Source: Pseudidiomarina terrestris
GTDB lineage: Bacteria; Pseudomonadota; Gammaproteobacteria; Enterobacterales; Alteromonadaceae
Direction of reading: 5' to 3'
Length of the DNA: 64,000 nucleotides
NCBI RefSeq assembly: GCF_030466405.1
Contig: NZ_JAGGJF010000002.1
Span: 1-64,000 of the forward strand
The first letter of the stretch is position 1. Each line of letters starts with the position of its first letter. Positions 17,575 through 27,705 of this stretch are shown piece by piece. The position numbers were made by a program, and so were the translations under genes. The notes under the pieces were generated by a model, which made no database searches, had not been told where the DNA came from, and saw only the letters and a list, made by a program, of their open reading frames with translations.

Positions 17575-18855
17575 ATGACTGATAAAACCGAAGGTAATGG
17601 CGATCAGCCATTGTTTTGTACCTTTTGCGGGAAAAGTCAGCACGAGGTTCGCAAGTTAATTGCTGGGCCCTCAGTTTTTATTTGTGATGAATGTGTCGAG
17701 CTGTGTAATGACATTCTGGAAGAAGAGATCCAGAATATTGCGCCGCAAGAAAGCTCCGATCGCTTGCCGACACCAAAAGAAATTCGTGACCACCTGAATG
17801 CGTATGTCATAGGTCAGGAATTTGCAAAGCGCGTTCTGGCAGTGGCGGTTTATAACCACTACAAGCGTCTGCAAAGCTCGGGCAAAGCCAGCAAGGACGA
17901 CGTTGAACTTGGTAAAAGTAACATTTTGCTGATTGGTCCGACCGGTTCTGGTAAAACGTATTTGGCAGAAACCCTGGCACGCTTCCTGGATGTTCCATTC
18001 ACCATGGCGGACGCAACCACCCTGACCGAGGCAGGTTATGTCGGCGAAGATGTTGAAAACATCATTCAGAAGCTGCTGCAGAAGTGTGATTACGATGCTG
18101 AGAAAGCACAACGCGGTATTGTCTACATTGATGAAATCGACAAGATTTCACGTAAGTCAGATAACCCGTCGATCACCCGTGATGTATCGGGTGAAGGTGT
18201 GCAGCAGGCGCTGTTGAAGCTGATTGAAGGTACGGTGGCAGCGGTTCCACCACAGGGCGGTCGCAAACATCCGCAGCAGGAATTTGTGCAGGTGGATACC
18301 TCGAAAATCCTGTTTATCTGTGGCGGCGCGTTTGCCGGCCTGGATAAGGTTATCGAGCAGCGGGTCAGTGTTGGCAGCGGCATCGGCTTTGGCGCTCAGG
18401 TGAAAGATAAAACCACAGCCTTGATGGCGAACCTGATCAAGCAGGTAGAGCCGGAAGATCTGGTCAAATATGGTCTGATCCCCGAATTTATCGGTCGTTT
18501 GCCAGTACTAGCAACGCTGGAAGAGCTTGATGAAGATGCGCTGGTGCAAATCTTACAAGAGCCGAAAAACGCGCTGACGAAACAGTATGCTGCACTGTTC
18601 GAAATGGAAGGCGTCGAGCTGGAATTTCGTGATGATGCGCTGCGGGCAATTGCCCGTAAAGCCATGAACCGGAAAACCGGTGCCCGGGGTCTGCGCTCTA
18701 TCGTAGAAGGTGTGCTACTGGACACCATGTACGAATTGCCGTCCACGGATGATGTTGCCAAAGTGGTGATTGATGAGTCAGTGATTACCGGTGAATCTAA
18801 TCCGATTATGATCTATCAAAATCAGGAGCAGGATCGACAAGCCTCAGGTGAATAA
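17575..18855 (+). CDS. clpX: Clp protease ATP-binding subunit ClpX
   Basis: AAA+ unfoldase that delivers substrates such as ssrA-tagged proteins to ClpP. 426 aa (E. coli 424). An N-terminal four-Cys zinc domain (CTFCGKSQ...CDECVELC), Walker A GPTGSGKT, Walker [10 protein letters not shown], the pore loop GYVGED and the IGF loop (SGIGFGAQ) that docks on ClpP are all visible. Start ATG 17575 follows GGAGAG at the end of clpP. Confidence 0.98.
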   Translation: MTDKTEGNGDQPLFCTFCGKSQHEVRKLIAGPSVFICDECVELCNDILEEEIQNIAPQESSDRLPTPKEIRDHLNAYVIGQEFAKRVLAVAVYNHYKRLQSSGKASKDDVELGKSNILLIGPTGSGKTYLAETLARFLDVPFTMADATTLTEAGYVGEDVENIIQKLLQKCDYDAEKAQRGIVYIDEIDKISRKSDNPSITRDVSGEGVQQALLKLIEGTVAAVPPQGGRKHPQQEFVQVDTSKILFICGGAFAGLDKVIEQRVSVGSGIGFGAQVKDKTTALMANLIKQVEPEDLVKYGLIPEFIGRLPVLATLEELDEDALVQILQEPKNALTKQYAALFEMEGVELEFRDDALRAIARKAMNRKTGARGLRSIVEGVLLDTMYELPSTDDVAKVVIDESVITGESNPIMIYQNQEQDRQASGE

Positions 18856-18882
18856 TCCCTCCATTTAGATTGATCTTTATGC

Positions 18883-18909
18883 AAAAAGGGCCATTAAGGC
18901 CCTTTTTTT
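18883..18909 (+). terminator. Intrinsic terminator after clpX
   Basis: AAAAAGGGCC, a 5-nt loop, then GGCCCTTTTTTT. Confidence 0.9.
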
Positions 18910-18918
18910 GTGCAAAAC

Positions 18919-18946
18919 ATTGAACTTTATCTGTATGACCTCATAT
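18919..18946 (+). promoter_or_regulatory. Sigma-32-like heat-shock promoter of lon
   Basis: ATTGAAC (18919-18925), 13-nt spacer, CCTCATAT (18939-18946); compare CTTGAAA-N13/15-CCCCATNT. It lies between the clpX terminator and lon, and lon is a known sigma-32 gene in E. coli. Confidence 0.6.
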
Positions 18947-18999
18947 TAGAGGGTAAGATAACTAAATCTGACATGACGTCATTGAACCTGGAGACATAT

Positions 19000-21345
19000 A
19001 TGAGCGAAGAACGGGTCGAACACCTGAGTATTCCTGTTTTACCACTGCGTGATGTAGTGGTGTACCCGCATATGGTCATTCCATTATTTGTGGGTCGCGA
19101 TAAGTCGATTCGCTGTCTGGAAGCGGCCATGGAGAATAACAAACAAATTTTCCTGTCAGCTCAGAAAGATGCTTCCATCGACGAACCCGAAGAAAAAGAC
19201 ATCCATAGCATAGGTACAGTGGCTAATATCCTGCAGCTGCTGAAACTACCTGATGGAACCGTAAAAGTTCTGGTTGAAGGCTCGCAACGTGCCGAGATTG
19301 ATTCCTTTGAAGCGAATGAAGACTTTTTCCGGGCGAAAGTGCACTACCTTGATTCGGAAGCGATGCCGGAGAAAGAGGAAGAAGTGATGATTCGCTCAGC
19401 GGTGAATCAGTTTGAAGGCTATGTGAAGCTAAACAAGAAGATTCCACCGGAAGTGCTGACCTCATTGTCGGGTATCGAGGAAGCAGATCGGCTGGCCGAT
19501 ACTATGGCGGCGCACATGCCGTTAAAGCTGAATGATAAGCAAAAAGTACTGGAAATTACTGAGGTACGGGAACGGCTTGAGTTTTTGATGGCGTTAATGG
19601 AAGGCGAGATCGACCTGCTACAGGTTGAGAAGCGCATCCGTACGCGGGTTAAAAAGCAAATGGAGAAAAGCCAGCGCGAGTACTATTTGAATGAGCAGAT
19701 GAAGGCCATTCAAAAAGAACTTGGGGAAATGGAAGACGGCCCGGACGAGTTTGAAGCGCTGGAAAATAAGATCCAGGAAGCGAAAATGCCTGAGGAAGCG
19801 GAAGTCAAAACCCGCGCCGAACTGCAGAAGCTAAAAATGATGTCACCAATGTCAGCTGAAGCGACGGTTGTGCGTGGCTACATCGACTGGATGGTTTCCG
19901 TGCCATGGAAAAAGCGTTCGCGAATCAAGAAAGATTTAGCCAATGCCGAGAAAATACTGGATGCCGACCATTACGGTCTGGAGAAGGTCAAAGAACGAAT
20001 CCTTGAGTATTTAGCAGTACAGCAACGTACCAGCAAGGTTCGTGGCGCGATTCTGTGTCTGGTGGGACCCCCAGGTGTGGGAAAGACCTCGCTGGGGCAG
20101 TCCATCGCCAAGGCCACGGGTCGTAAATACATTCGTATGGCGTTGGGCGGTATTCGCGATGAAGCCGAGATCCGCGGCCACCGACGCACCTACATTGGCT
20201 CAATGCCGGGTAAGCTGATTCAGAAAATGGCCAAGGTCGGCGTGCGTAACCCGTTGTTCCTGCTTGATGAAATCGACAAAATGGCAGCAGATATGCGGGG
20301 CGACCCTGCATCAGCGTTGCTCGAGGTATTAGACCCGGAGCAAAACATCAACTTCAATGATCATTACCTGGAAGTTGATTATGACCTTTCTGATGTGATG
20401 TTTGTGGCGACCTCGAACAGTATGAATATTCCTGCGCCCTTGTTGGATCGTATGGAAGTGATTCGTCTATCTGGCTATACCGAGGACGAGAAGCTCAACA
20501 TCGCCAAGCGTCACCTGCTGAACAAGCAGCTGGATCGTAATGGCTTGAAAGAAAAAGAGTTAACTATCAAAGATGACGCCATCATCGGCATCATCCGTTA
20601 CTACACCCGTGAGGCTGGGGTGCGTAACCTCGAGCGCGAAATTTCACGTCTTTGCCGCAAAGCGGTGAAGAAGATCGTGCTGGATAAACGCATTAAGAAA
20701 GTCGAAATCAACGCCGACAATCTGAAAGATTATCTGGGCGTGCAAAAATACGATTATGGTAAAGCGGAAGAGAAAAACCAGATTGGTCAGGTGACCGGCC
20801 TGGCCTGGACCGAAGTCGGTGGCGACTTGCTCACCATCGAAGCGACCAACGTCGCCGGTAAAGGGAAAATCACTTCCACGGGCTCCCTTGGTGATGTCAT
20901 GCAGGAATCGATTCAGACGGCCTTGACCGTGGTCCGCAGCCGTGCGGATATGTTAGGTCTTGCCGATGATTTCCACGAGAAGCGGGATATTCATGTGCAT
21001 GTACCTGAGGGCGCTACGCCTAAAGACGGCCCGAGTGCGGGTACGGCTATGGCCGTAGCACTGGTGTCATCGCTAACGAAAATCCCCGTGCGGGCGGAAG
21101 TTGCGATGACCGGTGAAATTACCCTGCGTGGCGAAGTACTGCCGATTGGTGGTCTGAAAGAGAAGTTACTCGCGGCACACCGTGGCGGTATTAAGCATGT
21201 GCTGATCCCGAAAGATAACGAACGTGACCTGCAGGAGATCAGTGACAACGTGAAGGGCGATCTGATCATACAACCGGTGCAGTGGATCGACGAAGTGCTT
21301 CAGGTCGCGCTGGAACGCCAACCCGAGACGAAAAAGAGCCATTAA
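19000..21345 (+). CDS. lon: ATP-dependent protease Lon
   Basis: Cytoplasmic AAA+ serine protease degrading misfolded and short-lived regulatory proteins. 781 aa. N-terminal substrate domain ([15 protein letters not shown]), AAA+ module with GPPGVGKTS, and the Ser-Lys dyad Ser679 (DGPSAG) and Lys722, the same numbering as in E. coli. I start at ATG 19000 (GGAG 7 nt upstream, homology begins there); the frame remains open back to 18910 through the promoter but lacks homology. Followed by a terminator and then hupB. Confidence 0.98.
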   Translation: MSEERVEHLSIPVLPLRDVVVYPHMVIPLFVGRDKSIRCLEAAMENNKQIFLSAQKDASIDEPEEKDIHSIGTVANILQLLKLPDGTVKVLVEGSQRAEIDSFEANEDFFRAKVHYLDSEAMPEKEEEVMIRSAVNQFEGYVKLNKKIPPEVLTSLSGIEEADRLADTMAAHMPLKLNDKQKVLEITEVRERLEFLMALMEGEIDLLQVEKRIRTRVKKQMEKSQREYYLNEQMKAIQKELGEMEDGPDEFEALENKIQEAKMPEEAEVKTRAELQKLKMMSPMSAEATVVRGYIDWMVSVPWKKRSRIKKDLANAEKILDADHYGLEKVKERILEYLAVQQRTSKVRGAILCLVGPPGVGKTSLGQSIAKATGRKYIRMALGGIRDEAEIRGHRRTYIGSMPGKLIQKMAKVGVRNPLFLLDEIDKMAADMRGDPASALLEVLDPEQNINFNDHYLEVDYDLSDVMFVATSNSMNIPAPLLDRMEVIRLSGYTEDEKLNIAKRHLLNKQLDRNGLKEKELTIKDDAIIGIIRYYTREAGVRNLEREISRLCRKAVKKIVLDKRIKKVEINADNLKDYLGVQKYDYGKAEEKNQIGQVTGLAWTEVGGDLLTIEATNVAGKGKITSTGSLGDVMQESIQTALTVVRSRADMLGLADDFHEKRDIHVHVPEGATPKDGPSAGTAMAVALVSSLTKIPVRAEVAMTGEITLRGEVLPIGGLKEKLLAAHRGGIKHVLIPKDNERDLQEISDNVKGDLIIQPVQWIDEVLQVALERQPETKKSH

Positions 21346-21353
21346 AACGGAAA

Positions 21354-21398
21354 AATGCGGCCTCTGAGCCAGCAACATCGCTGCAGGCCGCATTCTTT
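21354..21398 (+). terminator. Terminator after lon
   Basis: AATGCGGCCT (21354-21363) pairs perfectly with AGGCCGCATT (21385-21394), then CTTTC. The T-run is poor, but the stem is 10 bp. Confidence 0.6.
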
Positions 21399-21549
21399 CG
21401 TCAAAAAATTTGTGAAAAAGGGTTCTCAATAGAAATTCTTGTGGTAGCCTAGAGTCAAAGTGATTGGTCAGACAAAACCTAACGATAGCTCTGACATACC
21501 ACTTGAACGACAGGGATACGTAAATGTAGTCGGGGACCTGTTGAACTGC

Positions 21550-21578
21550 TTGAACGAAGTGTTCAGGCTTGTTATAAC
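21550..21578 (+). promoter_or_regulatory. Sigma-70 promoter of hupB
   Basis: TTGAAC (21550-21555), 17-nt spacer, TATAAC (21573-21578). The leader would be about 65 nt. The rest of the 306-nt lon-hupB gap (21399-21549) shows nothing else I can name. Confidence 0.65.
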
Positions 21579-21651
21579 CTTCGCTGGCCCATTCAAAATG
21601 CAAATGGAACCATGCAAAAATCTGATAATAACAATCTAAGGGGATGATACT

Positions 21652-21924
21652 GTGAACAAGTCTCAGTTAGTTGACAAAATTGCAGAGGGAGCAGAAATTT
21701 CAAAAGCTGCTGCTGGACGTGCTCTGGACTCTTTCATTGAAGCGGTAACTGATGCTTTGAAAAAGGGTGAGCAAGTTGCACTAGTAGGTTTTGGTACGTT
21801 CAGTGTACGTGAGCGCTCAGCTCGCACGGGTCGTAACCCACAAACTGGCCAGACTATCCAAATCGCTGCGGCGAAAGTGCCTTCTTTCAAAGCCGGTAAA
21901 GCACTGAAAGACTCAGTAAACTAA
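21652..21924 (+). CDS. hupB: DNA-binding protein HU-beta
   Basis: Nucleoid protein that bends DNA as a dimer. 90 aa with the HU signature [21 protein letters not shown] in the beta-arm region and a terminal [14 protein letters not shown] start with AAGGGG 8 nt upstream. The order lon-hupB-ppiD is the classical gammaproteobacterial one; a tRNA-Asp follows after 7 nt and is probably co-transcribed. Confidence 0.97.
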   Translation: MNKSQLVDKIAEGAEISKAAAGRALDSFIEAVTDALKKGEQVALVGFGTFSVRERSARTGRNPQTGQTIQIAAAKVPSFKAGKALKDSVN

Positions 21925-21931
21925 TCACTGC

Positions 21932-22008
21932 GGAGCGGTAGTTCAGCTGGTTAGAATACCGGCCTGTCACGCCGGGGGTCGCGGGTTCGAATCCCGTCCG
22001 TTCCGCCA
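21932..22008 (+). tRNA. tRNA-Asp (GUC)
   Basis: 77 nt with CCA. Acceptor GGAGCGG/CCGTTCC (one G-T pair), anticodon stem CCGGC/GCCGG, loop CTGTCAC (GTC). Confidence 0.97.
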
Positions 22009-22023
22009 GCGAATAGCGAAAGT

Positions 22024-22056
22024 AACCCGAAGCATGTCTTCGGGTTATTTTTTTTT
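22024..22056 (+). terminator. Intrinsic terminator after hupB-tRNA-Asp
   Basis: AACCCGAAG, 5-nt loop, CTTCGGGTT, then an A and a run of nine or more T. Confidence 0.95.
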
Positions 22057-22120
22057 CCGCGTTATGGGATAGAATAATGCGCGGTAAAAAAATCGAACAC
22101 TTTTTGAGGTTAATAGAATT

Positions 22121-24013
22121 ATGTTGGACAGGATTCGTGAAGGGTCACAGAGCCTTTGGGTCAAGATTTTCCTTGTTCTCATCGCACTGACGTTCGCATT
22201 GGCAGGGATTGGTGGCTACATTGCTAACCAACCTGAGCCGGCGGTGGCATTGGTGAATGGCGAAGAAATCACCCAGGTAGAGTTTGAACGTGCAGTGGAA
22301 AATGAGCGCAGTCGTCAAAAGCAGCAGCTTGGCGATTTTTACGACCAGCTGGCTCGAGACCCTGGCTACACGCAAAACTTGCGTGCTCGAGTGGTGAACG
22401 ACCTGGTCAATCAAAAATTATTAGAGCAGGCGGCTAAGGCTCAGGGCTTGCGCGCGTCACCGGCGCAAGTGAAAGCGGCGATTCGTGATATCTCCAGCTT
22501 TAAAGTCGCCGGCCAGTTCGACAATGACCTCTATCAAACTACCTTGCGCAGCCTTGGCTACACGCCTGATGGTTTTGCTGCCTTAATTCGTCGTGACTTA
22601 GTGACCCAGCAGTTTGTGCAGGGGCTGGTCGACAGCGAATTCGTACTACCCAGTGAGGTGGATTCGACCCAACGTGTCCTTGGACAGTTGCGTAGCGGCC
22701 GTTTTGCTGAGCTCACGACTGCTGATTACCTGGACCAGGTCGAGGTGACCGATACTGCGATAGAGAGCTGGTACAACGAGAATATCGAACGCTTCGCGAT
22801 CCCTGAACAAGTCAAAGTTGCCTACGTGCTGGTGGATGCCGGAACCATTGCCGAAGAGATCGAAGTGACTGAAGAGGAAGTGCAAGCTTTCTACGAAGGT
22901 AATGAGCGTCGTTACTCTGAAGCGCCGCAGTATCGTTTCTCGCACATTTTAATCGAAGCCGGCGACGATGAGGCAGCAGCTGCTGCTGAAGCTCAGGCAT
23001 TATTGGAAGAGCTGCAGCAGGGTGCGGATTTCGCCGCCTTAGCTGAAGAGCACTCAGACGATATCTTCTCAGGTGAGCAAGGTGGTGATCTGGACTGGAT
23101 TGAGCCGGGCACCATGGACGCTGACTTCGAAGAAGCTGCTTTTGCTCTTGAGAGTGTGGGCGATATCACTGGCGTCGTGGAGACCAGCTTTGGTTACCAC
23201 ATCATCAAGCTTACCGATAAAAAGCCGGGCTCAGTAACGCCTCTGGCTGAAGTTCGTGACGAGATTGTCGCTCACTTGCGTGAAGAGCGCGTGAAGCAGC
23301 GTTACTATGAATTGCAGCAGGATGTCACCGAGCTGACCTTCGAGATTCCGGATACTTTTGCTCCGGTAACTGAAGACCTCGGTATCGAGGTTCAGCGGAC
23401 GGATTGGTTCAGCCGTGAAAATGCCCCGGCAGTGATGCGCTCTCCAGCAGTCTTGGCTGAAGTTTTCAGTGCTGACCTGATTGCCGAGCAGCTGAACAGC
23501 GATCTGATTGAAATCAGTGACACCGAATCTGTGGTGGTGCGCGTTATCGATCATAAACCTGCCAGCACGCAGCCATTGTCCGAAGTACGCGAGCAGGTCG
23601 CTGAAAACGTGCGCCGTGAAGAAGCGCAAGAGCTTGCCCTGCAAGCTGCAGACGAAGTGCTGACCCAAGTACGTACCGGTGAACCTGTGAACTCGGTGGA
23701 ATTTACTCCAGTAACTGAGGTATCACGGCAAACCACAGGGTTACCGCGCGCAGTTGTGCAGTCATTATTTTCCATGGCGGCTCCGGCAGAAGGTTCTGTC
23801 AATGTCGATACAGCCACTACCGCCAGCGGTAACGTCGTGGTGGTGGTATTGAGTAGTGTGAGCGAGGGCTCGGTTGATCCAGCGCGTACGACGCAGCTTC
23901 AGGAACAGTTAAAGAACAACTACATGCAACAGATGTATCAGGCTGTTATTGAAGCGCTACGAAGTGATGCTGAGATTGAAATTCTACTCAACTCAGGCAA
24001 TGAAGAAGAGTAG
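22121..24013 (+). CDS. ppiD: Periplasmic folding chaperone/PPIase-like PpiD
   Basis: Membrane-anchored chaperone at the SecYEG exit that helps proteins leaving the translocon. 630 aa. One N-terminal membrane anchor (VKIFLVLIALTFALAGIGGYI, about residues 14-34), a SurA-like N-terminal chaperone region, a parvulin domain (YRFSHILIEAGDDEAA ... GDLDWIEPGTM ... GYHIIKLTDK, about residues 268-370) and a second, degenerate C-terminal part. Typical length (E. coli 623 aa) and the usual position after hupB. Confidence 0.96.
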   Translation: MLDRIREGSQSLWVKIFLVLIALTFALAGIGGYIANQPEPAVALVNGEEITQVEFERAVENERSRQKQQLGDFYDQLARDPGYTQNLRARVVNDLVNQKLLEQAAKAQGLRASPAQVKAAIRDISSFKVAGQFDNDLYQTTLRSLGYTPDGFAALIRRDLVTQQFVQGLVDSEFVLPSEVDSTQRVLGQLRSGRFAELTTADYLDQVEVTDTAIESWYNENIERFAIPEQVKVAYVLVDAGTIAEEIEVTEEEVQAFYEGNERRYSEAPQYRFSHILIEAGDDEAAAAAEAQALLEELQQGADFAALAEEHSDDIFSGEQGGDLDWIEPGTMDADFEEAAFALESVGDITGVVETSFGYHIIKLTDKKPGSVTPLAEVRDEIVAHLREERVKQRYYELQQDVTELTFEIPDTFAPVTEDLGIEVQRTDWFSRENAPAVMRSPAVLAEVFSADLIAEQLNSDLIEISDTESVVVRVIDHKPASTQPLSEVREQVAENVRREEAQELALQAADEVLTQVRTGEPVNSVEFTPVTEVSRQTTGLPRAVVQSLFSMAAPAEGSVNVDTATTASGNVVVVVLSSVSEGSVDPARTTQLQEQLKNNYMQQMYQAVIEALRSDAEIEILLNSGNEEE

Positions 24014-24028
24014 TTATCTTTGCTAGAC

Positions 24029-24052
24029 GCCGTCAGCTAACTGACGGCTGTT
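24029..24052 (+). terminator. Terminator after ppiD
   Basis: GCCGTCAG-CTAA-CTGACGGC, then TGTTTA. Perfect 8-bp stem with a weak T-run. Confidence 0.65.
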
Positions 24053-24066
24053 TATGCAGAAAGTAG

Positions 24067-24111
24067 AAAACGCACACTGCTGAGGGTCACTTCAGCGTGT
24101 GCGTTTTTTTT
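24067..24111. terminator. Bidirectional terminator between ppiD and batD
   Basis: A long stem: AAAACGCACAC...GTGTGCGTTTT with further pairing towards a 7-nt loop, flanked by A and T runs. It can act on both converging operons; its T-run reaches the batD stop codon. Confidence 0.85.
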
Positions 24112-25897
24112 AATTGGGATAGAGGTCGGGCAGGTCGTTAACAGGTTTACCGCTGCTATCCTTTTTATCAGCCGCTTTTAATGCGGCCTGTAAGGCTCGC
24201 CACAAAGCTTTTCCTTCATGCCACTCATGTTGACCAGGAGCAAAGCGACAGCGCTGTAAATGCTCAAGCTGGCTGCGTAAGGGTGCATGGTCCAGTGTGT
24301 TCGCCAGCTGCGTGAGTTGGGCGTTATCTGCGCCAGTGCGTGCGCGTACCCAGCGCTTCAACAGTAGTTCAGCCGCTGCCGCATCATCGCGCATACAGGC
24401 ATGCTTGATGGCCCGTAATTCTTGCTGCTGCCCGGCACCTTCAGGATTGGCCTCGGTGGTTACCGCTGACGGCTTAGCGCGGCGCAACCACAACATCCAA
24501 ATTAAGGTGATTAACCAAAGTGCGGCAAAGACCACGGTAAGGATCTGCCAGCGCTTTAGCCGTTCTGTTCCTGCAACTTCGGACGTCGGTACAGGGGCTG
24601 GTTCTTTTGTGGTTTGCGCGGACGTGGCTGGAGGCTCTGCCGGTGCCGCAAGTTGTGATGCATTGCTGGCTGCAACGATGCTAAAGCGCTGTGCCGGCGC
24701 CGTGGCGCGGTCTTGCTCACGCAGTTGCGTATTGAACCAAAGAATTGGCAGAGCGGGAATGACCAGCTCTCCGCCCTGATGAGGAATAATAGCAACGCGC
24801 ACTGTCTGCTGCGAAACCATCCGGCCGTTACGTTGATTCACCGCAGACTCAGGCGCCTCGGGGTAAATACTGGCGCCGTCAATGGCCAGCGAAGCGACCA
24901 GTTCATCTAAGCGCGGCAGCTGGTCAGGCAACGGCCCAACAGCGGTCAGACGATAGGTCAGATTAATGGGCTCGCCTTGGGTAAACTGCTGCTGGGCGGT
25001 GTCATCCTGTTTACTACCTTCACTGCCGACACTCAGAGAAAGGGTTACGATCTCAGCCGGTAACCAGTTACTCTGCGGCGGCCAGCTGGCCGGTATAGGT
25101 TTGACCGTAATCGCCAGGTCCTCAGCGGCGGTCGTGATCGACTCGGTCGAAGAGAAGGAGGGAAACAGCGTACGGTTACTGTTGACGTTAATTTGCCCCT
25201 GAAACAGCGGTCCCCGAATGACCTGCTCGCCGGAGCGTTGCGGAATGACCACAAAGTTACGTGAAAATACCTGAAATTTGCGGCCGTTGATGATTTCTGT
25301 GGACTCGTTATCCCGGCCTACCTGGCGGATATCTGCGTCCTCGAGTTTTGGCGGGATGATGTTACCGCTGTGTAAGTTTGCGGCGAGATAAAGCTTGGCT
25401 GTTAGCTGCACCTGTTCCTGCACGTAAAGTTCTGTCCGGGCCAGCTCAACGCGCATAAAAGCCTTGCGCTGATCCAGTAGCTGATCGCTTTGTGCGGCAG
25501 AGAGTACTTCGAGCTCAATGGAATTACTGCGTGTGCCGAGCAGTTCAATGGGGCCAATAGTGTAATTACCGGCGTCACTGGGTGCACGTATGATGGTATT
25601 AAAGGTGGTCTGTTCGGACGTTTCACCATTAATTATTTGCGTGCTGCGGCTGCTGGAACTGCCCAGTACCTGCAGGTTTGGTAATGCATCTTGCGGGCGC
25701 CATTCGCTGTCATTGACCAGCTGGTCGACAGTGAGGGTAAGAATGAAGGTATCATTTGCAGCGATAGGATTCTTGTCGACACTGATAGCTACCTCAGGAG
25801 CTGCAGCGGGCTGCGCTATACCGGGCTGACCTGACAGCAGAGCTGCAAGCAGCATTACCGTGAGCACAGAGAAAATTTTGCTTCGATAAACTACCAC
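24110..25897 (-). CDS. batD: BatD family protein
   Basis: Last gene of the Bat (Bacteroides aerotolerance type) operon. 595 aa: signal peptide (residues about 8-28), several Ig-like beta domains of the BatD family, one C-terminal membrane span (WQILTVVFAALWLITLIWMLW, near 455-475) and a cytoplasmic helical tail. BatD is thought to form an envelope complex with the VWA proteins BatA and BatB; its biochemical role is unknown. GTG start at 25897 overlaps the batBC stop; GGAG lies about 10 nt before it. Confidence 0.88.
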   Translation of the reverse strand: MVVYRSKIFSVLTVMLLAALLSGQPGIAQPAAAPEVAISVDKNPIAANDTFILTLTVDQLVNDSEWRPQDALPNLQVLGSSSSRSTQIINGETSEQTTFNTIIRAPSDAGNYTIGPIELLGTRSNSIELEVLSAAQSDQLLDQRKAFMRVELARTELYVQEQVQLTAKLYLAANLHSGNIIPPKLEDADIRQVGRDNESTEIINGRKFQVFSRNFVVIPQRSGEQVIRGPLFQGQINVNSNRTLFPSFSSTESITTAAEDLAITVKPIPASWPPQSNWLPAEIVTLSLSVGSEGSKQDDTAQQQFTQGEPINLTYRLTAVGPLPDQLPRLDELVASLAIDGASIYPEAPESAVNQRNGRMVSQQTVRVAIIPHQGGELVIPALPILWFNTQLREQDRATAPAQRFSIVAASNASQLAAPAEPPATSAQTTKEPAPVPTSEVAGTERLKRWQILTVVFAALWLITLIWMLWLRRAKPSAVTTEANPEGAGQQQELRAIKHACMRDDAAAAELLLKRWVRARTGADNAQLTQLANTLDHAPLRSQLEHLQRCRFAPGQHEWHEGKALWRALQAALKAADKKDSSGKPVNDLPDLYPN

Positions 25898-27705
25898 TGT
25901 TTTTGAACTCCTTGCGGCTGACGTTGTTGGGTACGGCGCTTTCTGGCTTCTTCAAGCATTTTTCGTTGCAACAAATAAGCAGGGTCGTCTTCGATACGGT
26001 TTAACCACTGTTCCATTTGTTGTCGCTGTTCTTCGCTTAACGGGTCTGCCTCACCTTCCTGGCCGGGTAAAGGTTCGCCCTCCTGAGCTTCCGCTTCAGG
26101 GTCAGCATCTCCGGCCTGCGGCTCTGCCGGAGGTTGCGGTTCGCCCTCTGAGGCCTGCTCTGGCTCCTGCTGTTGCGGCGCTTGTTCAGTCCCCGATGGT
26201 GACGCATCATTTTGTTCGCCATCAGCGTTTTCTTGTTGCTGGGGCTGCTGTTGTTGCCCCTGACCTTCGCCTTGCTGCTGTTGCTGCTGGCGTTGTTGTT
26301 CTTCTGCAGCTTGTTCCGCTAAGGCGAGATTGTCCCGCGCTTTGGCAAAATCGGGGTCACGCTCAAGTGCCTCCCGATAGGCATTCGCCGCTTCATCAAA
26401 CCGTTCGAGCTGCATCAGACTGTTGCCTTGGTTATAGAAACCTGCGGGATTATCGACTTGGGAAAAGTCCACCACCGCCTGTTCGTAATTACCATTGCGG
26501 TAGTTCGCGGCACCACGCTGCCAGGGGTCTTCAGCGATTCTTGCCGCGCGCTCATAGTTTTCATTACGCAGCGCTTCATCGGCGTGTTGGTAGGGCGTCT
26601 GCCATAGTTGTTCGTCCCAGCTCAGACCTTCGCTGGAGCTTTGCGCTGCCGCCGGCGGCACCAGCACCAATTGGCTGGCACAAATAACGCTAAATAAGGC
26701 AGTAAAGAGTACACCCCGGCGCGCCAACGGCAGCATTGCCAGCAATGCGAACAACACCAGCCAGGGACCCAGGTCGTACCAGGTATCGCCCTGCTGGTCA
26801 TCACGGTCTTTACCATCGCGGGACAGCGGCGGTAAACCACTCAAATAAATAATGTCCTGCTGATCCTGACGCAACTCGGCGAAACGACCGTTACTCAGTT
26901 GTGCTAACCGTTCGAGGCGTGCTGGTGTCATTTTCGGAATCACCACATCGCCACCTTGATCACGTAACAGCTTGCCATCCTCAAGTTCAATCGGCGCGCC
27001 TTGCTCGGTGCCCACGGCTAGCACAGCCAAACGGTGCGGATGGTTACGAACAAAACTGGTAAGTTCCTGTTGATCGCGAGTATCAATACCGTCAGTGAAC
27101 CAGTAGATATCGCCCTCAGCATAGCCTGCTTCACGAAGTAACCGGTCTGCCAGCTGCAGGGCACTCAGCGGATAGCTACCAAGTTCCGGCATGATTTCGG
27201 GCCGTAACGCGCGAATGAGATTACCAAGACTACTCGCATCGGCGGTCAGCGGACTAATGACGTAGGCATCGCCGGCGTACGCGATCAGGCCGGTTTCACC
27301 ATCGAGGTGCTCATCGGTGAGTTGCATGGCCTTGTATTGCATTTGCGTCAACCGGTTAGGGGGCACATCCGTTGCGCGCATGGATAACGACATATCCAGC
27401 ACCACTACCTGCCCCGCATTGAGTTGGTAGACTGGCTGTGGAATCCGTTCCCAACTGGGACCCGCTCCGGCCAGCACCAGGGCGACTAAGGCTAGCGGCA
27501 AGCTCCAACGGAGCGCGCTGCGTTGTGTTTGTTGCTGGCTAACGACCAAGACCTGGGCCAGGTGCGGAGCAATCACGCTCTGCCAGCCATTGGCTCGGTG
27601 GGCGCGACGCCAAAGCAACCAGGTAATGATAGCTACGGGTAGCAAAGCCGTGAGCCACCAAGGGCGTAAAAAGTGGAACTGTTCCAGTATCTGCTCAAGC
27701 GGCAT
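25891..27705 (-). CDS. BatB-BatC fusion: VWA domain plus TPR repeats
   Basis: 604 aa from ATG 27705. Two N-terminal membrane segments flank the start of a von Willebrand A domain with a MIDAS-like motif DMSLSM, a third membrane span (WLVLFALLAMLPLARRGVLF) follows, then TPR repeats (GNYEQAVVDF..., FDEAANAYREALERDPDFAKA) and a long Gln/Glu/Pro-rich end. In many genomes BatB and BatC are separate; here they are one reading frame. BatC-like TPRs probably face the periplasm and bind partner proteins. The start shares one base with the batA stop (TGATG). Confidence 0.88.
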   Translation of the reverse strand: MPLEQILEQFHFLRPWWLTALLPVAIITWLLWRRAHRANGWQSVIAPHLAQVLVVSQQQTQRSALRWSLPLALVALVLAGAGPSWERIPQPVYQLNAGQVVVLDMSLSMRATDVPPNRLTQMQYKAMQLTDEHLDGETGLIAYAGDAYVISPLTADASSLGNLIRALRPEIMPELGSYPLSALQLADRLLREAGYAEGDIYWFTDGIDTRDQQELTSFVRNHPHRLAVLAVGTEQGAPIELEDGKLLRDQGGDVVIPKMTPARLERLAQLSNGRFAELRQDQQDIIYLSGLPPLSRDGKDRDDQQGDTWYDLGPWLVLFALLAMLPLARRGVLFTALFSVICASQLVLVPPAAAQSSSEGLSWDEQLWQTPYQHADEALRNENYERAARIAEDPWQRGAANYRNGNYEQAVVDFSQVDNPAGFYNQGNSLMQLERFDEAANAYREALERDPDFAKARDNLALAEQAAEEQQRQQQQQQGEGQGQQQQPQQQENADGEQNDASPSGTEQAPQQQEPEQASEGEPQPPAEPQAGDADPEAEAQEGEPLPGQEGEADPLSEEQRQQMEQWLNRIEDDPAYLLQRKMLEEARKRRTQQRQPQGVQKQW

